From NCBI GenBank assembly GCA_001986395.2, contig MQVO02000158.1:1-19528 (forward strand): 19,528 bases of DNA, in the 5' to 3' direction. Numbering within the stretch: the first letter of the stretch is position 1; each line of letters begins with the position of its first letter. Origin of the DNA: Irpex lacteus (Eukaryota > Basidiomycota > Agaricomycetes > Polyporales > Irpicaceae). This document shows, one piece after another, positions 8,528-16,467 of this stretch. The notes under the pieces are model-generated. The model worked only from the letters and a program-made list of their open reading frames with translations, was not told where the DNA came from and made no database searches. Position numbers and translations under genes: made by a program.

Positions 8528-8735
8528 AAATATGTTAATTTAAAGGAGTTGACTCGTCTTACACCCTATCTTCTAGGTGATATGATAAGAGTTCTCCCTC
8601 AATTATAAAAAGAATAGGGGAGAAATAAAAGTTTTTTTGGGAGAATGCTCAAACAACCAAACCTTTTTTATTTACAGGGTAAGGCTCTCCTTCTACAAAG
8701 ATGATTAGTTTTATTTGCTAAATTTAGTCATTTCA

Positions 8736-8818
8736 CCATAAAACTAGTTATAATTAATTATCCCGGTATTATTAAAATTTAATTAAATTAAATTTTAATT
8801 AGAGCCTAGTTTTTTGGG
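8736..8818 (+). repeat. Dispersed palindromic element, copy 7, expanded
   Basis: The left arm CCATAAAACTAGTTA and right arm CCTAGTTTTTTGGG are separated by an enlarged centre. That centre contains its own T/A palindrome (AAAATTTAATTAAATT then AAATTTTAATT). It marks the exact point where a LAGLIDADG relic loses homology. Confidence 0.65.
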
Positions 8819-9640
8819 TGGATTAACAGAAAAATGGTATGATTTTTTCAAAATTATCCTTAAATTTAAGACATTGATAATCAACCCTAGTTCGTTTAAA
8901 TATAAGAATATGTACCGCAACCAGAGAAAATCAATTAAACTTCTAATCAGAATCTCATCCCTTCTATTTTTAGTTATACAAAATACTAATTTTACGTAAA
9001 ACCCAAAAGAAGTCTTGTTTTCAGTTATCGAGAAACAACCATCTCCAGATGTTAAACCCGCCGTTCAATAAGGATGTGGAATATTTGTATTTACAGATAA
9101 AGGTTTTAAGGCTGGCATAGTGTTAGGAAAAGCAACCTTTAATGATTCGGTTATACCATGGTTTACATAAGCTTTAATAAAGATAATCTACTGTAAACCT
9201 TCCATTGTTAAATGTTCTTTAGCATTAATCATGTTTACTACGGATATAAAAATAAGGAAATCACCTAACTTTTGAGTTATTTAAAGGATATTTGACAAAG
9301 TGATGACTGTAGTTATATCTTCCATAGAAGATACAAAGTATTCACAGTTTTTATCCACAGATATTCTACCTACACCTCCAAAATAAGATTGAATCTTTTG
9401 CAATAAGGTAAGTCTAGCAAATAAGACAGTTTGATAAGACACATTCTACATGTCAACCTATACGAGTTTTCGTAGTCCTTCAAATTTAAATCAGAATTTA
9501 TTTTAAATTGCGCTTGAATCTCTCATTGATAAATTTATTCTTATCAATTTTTATTTGTGAAAAAGTCTAGGGAAATACTATCCAAGTTGGACCCTGGGAG
9601 ATAACTTTCCAATAAACTTTCTCCATTTTAGAGTTGGTCC
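8819..9640 (-). pseudogene. LAGLIDADG homing endonuclease relic A
   Basis: On the - strand a first-domain tail reads RLTLLQKIQSYFGGVGRIS, then DKNCEYFVSSMEDITTVI, FPNTMPALKPLSVNTNIPHP and the second motif YW-TAGLTSGDGCFSI (TGA at the Trp). FYVKLVF, RDEILIRSLIDFL and a frame-shifted DNFEKIIPFF-NPP follow, where it ends against palindromic copy 7. Frameshifts occur near 9310 and 9290, between 8985 and 8910, and a TAG sits within the LTMEGLQ segment. The layout is that of the two-domain LAGLIDADG enzymes in cox1/cob group I introns. The first catalytic motif is not recognisable and no intron exons adjoin. Confidence 0.8.
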
Positions 9641-9643
9641 TCA

Positions 9644-9690
9644 CCCTAAAACACTAGTTAGATTTATTCTAATTCCTAGTTTTTAGGGGA
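9644..9690 (+). repeat. Dispersed palindromic element, copy 8, with compensated stem
   Basis: The arms are CCCTAAAACACTAG and CTAGTTTTTAGGGG. The consensus CCCAAA/TTTGGG is changed to CCCTAAAA/TTTTAGGG on both sides, so pairing is preserved. It lies between the two LAGLIDADG relics. Confidence 0.85.
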
Positions 9691-9719
9691 TTCCGATTTA
9701 AAAAATTAAAAATTATTTT

Positions 9720-10360
9720 TCTTCCTTTATTCATTTCTGCTTTTATTTTACGTATTTAATCTAGTCCCTCTTGATTTAAATGACTTTTGTCTATCCCCCT
9801 TTTTTTAAGGATATCAGCGATTTGGATAAAATTAGAAAAATCGTTACTTTTAAGACATAAAATAGGATATTTAATAAAGAAAGGAATTATTTTATCATAA
9901 ATATCACTTAACTTATGTACAACAATATCTAATAATTGAACATTTTCACCTTCAAGTAAATGACCACATCCTAAAAAATTTTTAATATTAGTTAATAAAA
10001 ATCTATCTCGAGTATGTTGAGTAATTTTAAATCTTAAAATTGTTTGATAACCTAAAGAAATTGTTTTTGACTGTTTAATGTTGACTAAAAAACACCCCTC
10101 AGCACTAGTAAATCCTTAAATTCACATAGGGTCAGGAATAATCCAAAAAAACTAGTTAGAATTATTTCTAATGACTAGTTTTTTTTTGGGGGGTTATTAG
10201 AAACTATAGGTCTATTTACAGGAACAACTTCAGGTAAAGCTGTTTTTAATTAATCTTAAAGTCCTAAATTTAAGGATGCTTTGAATGCAATTAATTTATC
10301 TAGACCTTTTTTAGTCTAGTGTACCAGCAGACTGGGCCGCCTGTAGAAGATACAAAGTAA
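9720..10360 (-). pseudogene. LAGLIDADG homing endonuclease relic B, split by a palindrome
   Basis: The - strand begins with YFVSS (10358-10344) and then, after an apparent deletion, HxTKKGLDKLIAFKASLNLG and EVVPVNRPIVSNN. Palindromic copy 9 follows. The frame then resumes with IPDPMW-I-GFTSAEGCFLV (TGA at Trp, one TAA), LGYQTILRFKITQHTRDRF, KNFLGCGHLLEGENVQLLDI, KLSDIYDKIIPFFIKYPI, FSNFIQIADILKK and IRKIKAEMNKGRK. This is a nearly complete second LAGLIDADG domain. Relative to relic A the two share YFVSS and RD-x-IPFF blocks, so they are paralogues. TGA, TAA and the palindrome show it is not expressed as one protein. Confidence 0.82.
10143..10193 (+). repeat. Dispersed palindromic element, copy 9, inside LAGLIDADG relic B
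   Basis: CCAAAAAAACTAGTTAG and ACTAGTTTTTTTTTGGGGGG arms with inner AATTATTTCTAATG. It falls exactly between the first-domain tail (VSNN) and the second-domain start (IPDPMW). Confidence 0.9.
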
Positions 10361-10369
10361 AGTAGAATG

Positions 10370-10631
10370 GTAGAATAATTGTTTGATAGTAAAAACAATA
10401 ATTTAAGTAGAGTAGATTTTGGGTCATTTATAAGAAAATAACTAAAAATAAGATGAGAAGATGCAACTTCACTTAGAAAATAAAAAAAATAAAAGAATAG
10501 AATTAAAAAGAGTAAAGTTATTCATTTTATCTATTTAAGTAAAGAAGAGAGATAATCTTTACTAAATAGTAATAATATAAATAATTTGTATTCAAAGACT
10601 AAATATATCTTATAAATTTTACTAAAGAATA
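10370..10631. other. AT-rich spacer with no gene
   Basis: Low-complexity A/T/G-poor sequence. I found no tRNA, open frame of note or repeat other than palindromic copy 10 at its right edge. Confidence 0.5.
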
Positions 10632-10676
10632 CCCAAAAAAACTAGTTAGAATTATTTCTAATGACTAGTTTTTTGG
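10632..10676 (+). repeat. Dispersed palindromic element, copy 10
   Basis: CCCAAAAAAACTAGTTAG and ACTAGTTTTTTGG arms. The core AATTATTTCTAATGACTAG is identical to copy 9, making these two the closest pair and implying a recent copy event. Confidence 0.9.
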
Positions 10677-10793
10677 TAGGGGTATAAGATCTGGGGTGCT
10701 CCTAAATTAAAAATTTATTTTTCTTCTAAAAGAGTAGAGTTTATCCTTTATCCGTAAAAGGGGCAAAGATGGGAGGAAGATATAAAAAGGGAA

Positions 10794-10865
10794 AAGAGCA
10801 TAGTTTAATTGGTAGAATTGTGGTCTCCAAAACCTTAGGTAGGTGTTCGAGTCACCTTGCTCTTG
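10794..10865 (+). tRNA. trnW: tRNA-Trp (anticodon CCA)
   Basis: The acceptor AAGAGCA pairs with TGCTCTT, the D stem is GTTT/GAAT, the anticodon arm GTGGT-CTCCAAA-ACCTT and the T arm AGGTG-TTCGAGT-CACCT, with discriminator G. Loop CTCCAAA gives CCA, which reads TGG only. Most fungal mitochondria that use TGA as Trp carry UCA instead. Its 3' end abuts a reverse transcriptase remnant on the other strand. The anticodon stem has one T-T mismatch. Confidence 0.9.
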
Positions 10866-11461
10866 CAAAATAAAAATAATAGTTCCCTCTGTGCTCTCCA
10901 GGAAATTCAGTTCCACCATTATCCCTGCTTTTAATCATTGTTCCAATACGTGTTTGTGTCGTATCGGAGTTTTTTCATTAAGAACTTGTGGCTTATCCTG
11001 TCAAAACATTTAGCTATGTCAGCTTCCACTATTCAATGAGGGTGAATAGTTTTATCCATAAGAATGATTATGGCAGTGACTGCGTCATGTGTGGACCTTG
11101 ATTTCCTGAACCCAAAGGAGTTTTTGTCTGATTTGGCTTCTACAGCCGGGTCAATTCCTAAATGATATATTACTTGAACTGCTCGGTCAATCATTGTCGG
11201 AATACCTAACGGACGTTTTTCCTTTGAGCCTGGTTTGGTAATCATTACCCTTCTTACAAGCTGTGCTTTATAATTCTCGGGATGCTTCATTATACTATTC
11301 AGCTCTTCTATAGCTTTTAAATATTCTGTCGGACTGTTTCAGGTAATTCCATCTACTCCAGCCGTCTTACTTCCTTTGTTGGTTACAACTTTTCTTATTG
11401 CCAAAGCTTTCGCTTCAAAACTTTGCAGCAATATTCATTGTAAATTATACACTTCTTTCAT
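10866..11461 (-). pseudogene. Group II intron reverse transcriptase, 5' half
   Basis: From ATG at 11461 the - strand reads the N-terminal RT region: QW-ILLQSFEAKALAIRKVV, GSKTAGVDGITW, VRRVMITKPGSKEKRPLGI, PTMIDRAVQVIYHLGIDPAV, KNSFGFRKSRSTHDAVTAII, then HPHW-IVEADIAKCFDRISH. These are RT blocks 0-3, including the metal-binding Asp of block 3. Three TGA codons fall on conserved Trp positions. After about 10985 a frameshift leads to AGIMVELNFLESTEGT, the block just before PQGG, and homology ends at the tRNA-Trp 3' end. The catalytic YADD half is absent here and a 3' half lies at 4470-5165. Not functional as it stands. Confidence 0.85.
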
Positions 11462-11520
11462 ATTATTCTTCGATGTAGCAAAAACTAAAAATAAATTAAA
11501 TTTGGGGGGAAGGGTTAAAC

Positions 11521-11766
11521 AAAGCAGAAAAAGATTTATTATTAAATAATATTAAAAAGGCTGTTAATTAAACTGTTTCTGTATGGGTATACAAAAGTGT
11601 TAACAATAAATTTATATTGCTAAATGATAATAAACCTACTTTTAGTTCTAAATTAGAAGCAACTAAAGAATTAAAAATGAGTGCTAAAACAATTAGCAGG
11701 TATTTAGATACTCATAAAGAGTATAAAGGATTATATTTTTATAGTGTTGCTTTAGAGATTAATTAA
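11521..11766 (+). pseudogene. GIY-YIG endonuclease C-terminal DNA-binding repeat
   Basis: The frame AEKDLLLNNIKKAVN, an in-frame TAA, then VSVWVYKSVNNKFILLN, PTFSSKLEATKELKMS, AKTISRYLDTHKEYKG and LYFYSVALEIN with TAA at 11764. The pattern (Y..., FSS..EA.K.L..S..TISRYLD......G) is the intron-encoded-endonuclease repeat found at the end of GIY-YIG homing enzymes. The nuclease domain is missing upstream. It directly precedes a group I core on the same strand, the usual arrangement for an ORF inside an intron. Confidence 0.75.
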
Positions 11767-11769
11767 AAG

Positions 11770-12120
11770 GTAAGATTTAGGGTAAGGTGTGAGAAACTTT
11801 ACTTGGCCTCTAGCAAAAGGAAACCTATTGCTAAAAACTATCAAATTGTCGGGAACACCTTAAAGCTATTTTAACTAAATGTGTTAGGTAACTAATTCAT
11901 GGCTCAGGTAATGACTCGAGGTATGGTAAAATCGAAATAGAGGCACGTAAGGAAATAGATGAAGGTGGTGAAGGTGGGGAAGGTGGGGACCAAGGTTCCA
12001 CTATCGTTCCACAAAGGTTACTAACCAAAAGAAATTAATTATAATTAAAGAAGAAAGAATAGAGTGTCTGAATTGGATATACTCTATGAGCTTACCAGGC
12101 TCTTATGCTTTCCATTACAT
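11770..12120 (+). other. Group I intron core remnant, 3' portion
   Basis: AAATTGTCGGGAACACC followed by TTAAAGC (11846-11870) matches the P/Q (P4-P5) element, and GGTAATGACTCGAGGTATGG (11909-11928) matches the P6/R region. A G-rich 9-base tandem (GGTGGTGAA, GGTGGGGAA, GGTGGGGAC) follows at 11963-11990. Two hairpins, ATAGAGT/ACTCTAT and GAGC/GCTC, follow at 12058-12115. No exon can be recognised downstream. Confidence 0.6.
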
Positions 12121-12129
12121 TAACTCGCA

Positions 12130-12504
12130 TCAGGGGATTTAGGAAATATTAAAATAATATAAAATTGAAATCTTAAAAGAAGCACTATTATTAATTGAGA
12201 TACAAAATAATAAAATAATTATTTTAGTGTAGTATATTAACATTCATAAATATTGTATCTTATTTATAAAACACTTAATTATCAGGACCTGAGAAAAAAA
12301 TAAAACGTATGTATATTATTTCTTAAGTGGATTGTTAAATGATAATTAACTATTTTTAAGTATATACCTTTTTATTAAAAAAAGGAAAGAAGCTAAGTAT
12401 AAAAATTTTAATTATCTAAGTACATTAATACTATCTTTATTTATGTATAAAAATAAAAATTTTATATATAGATTTTTAGTAGTATATTTAATTTCATAAA
12501 TATT
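12130..12504. other. AT-rich leader upstream of rps3
   Basis: No open frame or tRNA was seen. A small capped T/A hairpin (CCTTTTTATTAAAAAAAGG) lies at 12367-12385. TATTTAATTTCATAAATATT immediately precedes the rps3 ATG, with a near copy (TATTAACATTCATAAATATT) at 12235-12254. Confidence 0.45.
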
Positions 12505-13521
12505 ATGCAAAAATTAAATAAAATCCAAAAATTAAACTTAGAATTAAAAAACTATGTTCATAGAATAAAAGCACAAGCAAATTTATTAAACAATAAAGAT
12601 GAAAGTGCAAATTTTATTTCTAATAGCCAAGGCAATATTAAACAAAATAAAAATTTACTAAATAATAATTCTACTCAGCCTTTATCCAGTGCTCTGCCCT
12701 CTAAAGAGGAAAATATGATAGAGGATAAAGGACAAAAAAAACCTAAATCTACTAACAGATTAAATTTAAACAGTAAAGGTAGAATAAATTCTTTCAAAAA
12801 ACCAATGTATCTAATCAGTAAAAAAATACATAGACACATTAGATCTTTAGTTAAATTTAATACTGATTTAGCTCACAATAGTACTATTTCTTATAATTTT
12901 TATAATAATAATAAAAAATTTAATATTAACTCTATCTTAAGTAATTCTTTTTTAAACTTAGGTAATATTATTAGTAAACCTGTGATATTCTTTAGCCCCA
13001 ATAAAATTACTATTAATTTATTTTACTATGTTTTACAATCAGAAAAAAGTTATAATTTAATAAGTGAATCTGAAAATTTAGAGTACTTATGTTCATTTTT
13101 AAGTAATAAATTTAAAAAAGAGGTTAAGATTGAATTAATTAGATTACACCATCCTGCATTAGAAAGTCAAATCTTAGCTAATACTATTGGTTTTATCTCT
13201 AATAATAAAAAAGTAAGATTTAGATCTATTATAACTAGTCTTTACAATAACACTCAAATAATTAAATTAAATGATTCTCCCAAAGGTATAGAAGAATCTA
13301 ATTTAAATTATTGTAGACCTACTGCGCTTATTGGTATTAAAGTAAGATTAGGTGGTCGTATACTTAGTCAAAAAATAGTACCTAGATTTACTACATTTAA
13401 TAAACAAAAAGGAGCTTTTGCTAGAATTAAATCAGATTTTACAACTCAATCTAGATTTACAAACAAAAGTAGAAGAGGTGCATTTAGTTATACAGTAACA
13501 ATAGCACATAAATCATTTTAA
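12505..13521 (+). CDS. rps3: Mitochondrial small-subunit ribosomal protein S3
   Basis: 338 codons, extremely AT-rich and Asn/Lys/Ser-rich, as usual for fungal mitochondrial uS3. The N-terminal half is low-complexity. A central IFFSPNKITINLFYYVLQ and YLCSFLSNKFKKEVKIELIR match the family. The diagnostic C-terminus is TALIGIKVRLGGRILSQKIV, with PRFTTFNKQKGAF and a basic end (RFTNKSRRGAFSYTVTIAHK). The protein assembles into the 37S subunit near the mRNA entry site. The ATG at 12505 is the first in frame. It is intact and uses AGA for Arg and TTA for Leu, like nad5. Confidence 0.95.
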   Translation: MQKLNKIQKLNLELKNYVHRIKAQANLLNNKDESANFISNSQGNIKQNKNLLNNNSTQPLSSALPSKEENMIEDKGQKKPKSTNRLNLNSKGRINSFKKPMYLISKKIHRHIRSLVKFNTDLAHNSTISYNFYNNNKKFNINSILSNSFLNLGNIISKPVIFFSPNKITINLFYYVLQSEKSYNLISESENLEYLCSFLSNKFKKEVKIELIRLHHPALESQILANTIGFISNNKKVRFRSIITSLYNNTQIIKLNDSPKGIEESNLNYCRPTALIGIKVRLGGRILSQKIVPRFTTFNKQKGAFARIKSDFTTQSRFTNKSRRGAFSYTVTIAHKSF

Positions 13522-13562
13522 ATTATTTTTAAGTAAACCCCATTTGAATTAAATTTGGGTCT

Positions 13563-16077
13563 CATGTTTATCATATAATATCAAGTATAAATATTTTAAC
13601 TTCTTTCAAGAGTGATATGATTAATATTTTATCTGGTTTAGATAAATCGTTTACATATAAAATTGATTACGGGTTGTATTATCATTGTAATGAGGTTGAT
13701 GAGAGTTTAAATTTAAACGGTAATATTCCTAGTTATGATTATATGACCTCTAGCAATGAATATCGTGATGGGATTGTGCAGCATTTTTAGGGCTTGCTTG
13801 ATTAGAGAACAGTTTTAAATATAAAGGATATTTAAATGTGCATTCTGAAATATTTACTCCGGTCTCTTTTTCGAAGAAAGCTGATCTGGTTGATTATGCT
13901 AAAAATATACGTGTTATTTTAGATGATTGTGTTAGAAGTTGTAATGAGGGGCATGATAGAGAGGGTTTTTTTGAGTTTAAAAGATCAACTTTAGTTACTA
14001 TCAATGTTATTTCTGATTCTCAACGTGATGCGTCTAGTAATACCGTGAATAATGTTTATAATATGGGTGGTTGTGAAGCTAAAAGTGATTTATGTTGTAT
14101 CACTTCTATAAAAGAAGGTGTGTTGGATGATAGATCTCGTATTGTTACGTCTATCAGAGTAGGTATGCGTGTGCGTAGCCTGCTTTCATCTTCTTCATAT
14201 TCTTGTTCTAAATTTAAGACAGGGTTATCAGAATCGCGGGAGGTTTTTACCCCTTTTTATAATCTTACGCCTATCCGTTTTTATCACTGTAATGCTGATA
14301 TGATCTCGTTAAGTAAACATAATGTTGATTTGGACCATCTTTATAGTTGTATGAATAGTATTGATTATCGGGTTGATAGTGTTAGTGTGGATAACTTTGT
14401 AAATATGTTAAAATTATATTTACAGGAAAAAACTCGGTTATCGAGTGGGGATGTTGAGAAAGTTTGTGTTGCTTTTAGTGGTTTGTTTAAGTATATAAAG
14501 CTTTATAATGATTGTATTCTTATTTATAACGAACATTTTAATATATCTGCTTTAGACGAAGAGGTTCGAGAGCGTGTTATTAGGCAATACAGGGAGATTA
14601 TAAACTGTCTGAAGTTTATAGGTTTTAATGAACCGTCTCTCATCTTGCATAGTTTATTATCTTGTGGTTCTAAGGTTGATTAATTTGATATTGTAGGAAG
14701 ATCTATTGGTATAAAAGAATTAATCAGTCGAGGTGAGGTTTGTGGTATCTCGTCATCTAAGATCTTGATTGGGTGTGATGTTAAGTTGAATGAAGTTTTC
14801 GTCGAGTTTATTGGTATAGGTTTAATCTGTATGAAACTGCGTTCTTCTGGCCTATTTCTGGTTGTTGGTATTGATAAGCGGTTTAGGGCATTTAAAGAGA
14901 AATATGTAGACTTTTTATTATCTGATTCTCACAACTGAGTTAATAGGGAGAAATCTCCTAGACCAAGCCCAAATACATATGCTAAGGAGGAATTCATCTA
15001 TCTTAAATCATTAGTGTTGAATTTCGACTTTGTGGATCTGTTTTATGGGTATCTCTATGATATTCTGGATGTATTCGAGAGGTGTTACGGTTTATTTTCG
15101 AAAGTATCATTGGATGATATACATAGTATTCGAATAGATAGTGGGGACTCCTATCTATCTTGTAAGCCATCTTCAGTCTTTCATATTTATAATGAAAGAC
15201 GGCTTGACTGATACATGAATTACTGTTCTAGCTTTTATCATCTAGGGGTGAGGAGATATATTATCGTACTCATTCTGAAATTTTCGCCAATAATAAGATC
15301 CTCCTGTGTTTAAACGATGTTTTAGACTCAACTCATCTAACTCTATATGAAAAACAGTTTTGCTGTGAAGTTTTTTTAATATATTTCGAGAGTAATTATG
15401 TTCAATGGTTAGTACATGAAACGGGTATTTTGAGGGGTGATTTAAAAGATTATAAGGTTAGTACATCCTTATTGGTTAGTTCGTATCATCGATATAATAA
15501 GAGGTTGAACGCTTTATTGCACCACCCTAAGAACAATATCGGTGGAATATTAGAGATAGTGTCTGAGCGTCATGGTGTAGATAGTTTATCGAGAAAACAG
15601 TTGTCTTTGTTGATCCTTAATCTTTTCAAAGTAGAAGATTTAAGAGGGTGAGTTTATAGCTATATAACAGGGCGGATTAGTAAAGAGGTGTCTGTTAATG
15701 AAACATCCTTGGTCACAGGTTTAGCGAATAGGTTGGTAGATTTATTAAAAAAGATTAATAGCTTTATAAAGTTTAAAAACAATTATAAAAACGAAGATTC
15801 TAAAAAATCTGAATATAATTATATTTAGTTGACATTATTGAAATTGTAGGTGTAACTTATGTTTTAACTATATTACTAGGTAGATATATAAAAATATTAT
15901 CAAATACAAAATATAACTTTTCATCAGAAAGAAATTTAGTTTTAGACATAGCTCTTGATCTAAGTAAAGATTTAATTCGTGAGTACTTATACTCATCATA
16001 TAAAAATCATGTAGAAGATCTAATTAATAAAGGTGTAATAAGTAACTTAAAAAAATATTCCTATACCGATTGAAAGA
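13563..16077 (+). pseudogene. Long decayed ORF with foreign codon use, unknown function
   Basis: A reading of some 800 codons runs through at least five frames/stops. It starts MINILSGLDKSFTYKIDYGL (13617), ending at TAG 13788. It shifts to the longest open piece, 13838-14683 (MHSEIFTPVSFSKKADLVDY to LSCGSKVD), reads over TAA into FDIVGRSIGIKELISRGEV, then PRPSPNTYAKEEFIYLKSLV and YGYLYDILDVFERCYGLF. A further frame gives GEEIYYRTHSEIFANNKILL and HHPKNNIGGILEIVSERHGV, then (TGA as Trp) VYSYITGRISKEVSVNETSL. Codons such as GTT, CGT, CGA, TCG and GAT are common, unlike neighbours. From about 15830 the codons become native-like (LDLSKDLIREYLYSS). I do not recognise polymerase motifs. A linear mitochondrial plasmid or virus-like origin is only a guess. 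Confidence 0.55.
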
Positions 16078-16079
16078 AT

Positions 16080-16444
16080 GATTTTCTTTAAAGAATTAGG
16101 GAGGGAGGGAACTAAATAAATTAAATTTATAATATTAAAATTAAAACTTAAATAAAATAAATTAATTTATTATAAAATATTTAATTAAAGATACTCTACT
16201 TATTTAATCTTATATTTTTTATTTAGTACTCTTCTCCAAGGACTGTTGATTGAACGAGAGTGAGGGAGTGTAGCTTTAGTTAATTCTTTTGTTTAACTCA
16301 AGTGAAAGGGGGAAGATTGTAACTTAAGTTATTCTTTTTAACTTTATTTGAGGCTGTAGAAGCTTTAGCACCTGCTGTGTAATTAAATATTCCAGCATAC
16401 AATTATATTCTAAGTGGCAACCCTAAATTAAAATATAAAATAAA
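16080..16444. other. Spacer with no gene recognised
   Basis: The first 120 bases are almost pure A/T. After that, 16230-16330 is richer in G (GAACGAGAGTGAGGGAGTGT). A brief + frame (LFEAVEALAPAV) near 16346-16381 ends at TAA. No tRNA fold or known motif could be established. Confidence 0.45.
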
Positions 16445-16467
16445 ATAATTCTAACTAGTTTTTTGGG
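16445..16467 (-). repeat. Dispersed palindromic element, copy 11 (half only)
   Basis: AATAATTCTAACTAG plus TTTTTTGGG equals the right arm of copies 1 and 4, with no left arm. It abuts the ATG of the small membrane ORF at 16468. Confidence 0.75.

Larger units (their letters stand above)
7884..8640 (-). pseudogene. Decayed small membrane/coiled-coil ORF with a duplicated segment, split by a palindrome
   Basis: On the - strand, RVVFFTDILSMSFGFFIRIY (8525-8450) is followed, with a frameshift, by an acidic region (LEDEDEDDSNN). A second copy of the hydrophobic segment, RVVFFTDILWMLCDFF (8246-8169), then leads into a charged Lys/Glu coiled coil (KNQKEKLEKELAD). Palindromic copy 6 interrupts here. 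On its far side the reading resumes as QYYKDIERASQKEFNA and a C-terminal span (ATGLFALMIGFLVLYS), with TAA at 7886-7884. The continuity of charge and the open frame beyond the palindrome suggest one former protein. The family is not recognised. The ORF at 16468-16872 has a similar LRVV-start, membrane-span and helical layout. Confidence 0.45.

Noticed and set aside
8814..8999. 61-codon + strand ORF
   Set aside because: It is antisense to LAGLIDADG relic A, whose - strand reading has clear motif matches.
10143..10676. CRISPR-like array from the regularly spaced palindromes
   Set aside because: Spacing is irregular (hundreds to thousands of bases), orientation is mixed, and the setting is mitochondrial. 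The copies are dispersed hairpin elements, not an array.
10707..10919. 70-codon - strand ORF
   Set aside because: Its first 15 residues are the end of the reverse transcriptase remnant. The rest is the complement of tRNA-Trp and its flank.
12050..12125. tRNA-like double hairpin
   Set aside because: The - strand has a D-arm-like GAGCCTGGTAAGCTC, but acceptor and T stems do not pair. It fits better as peripheral hairpins of the group I core.
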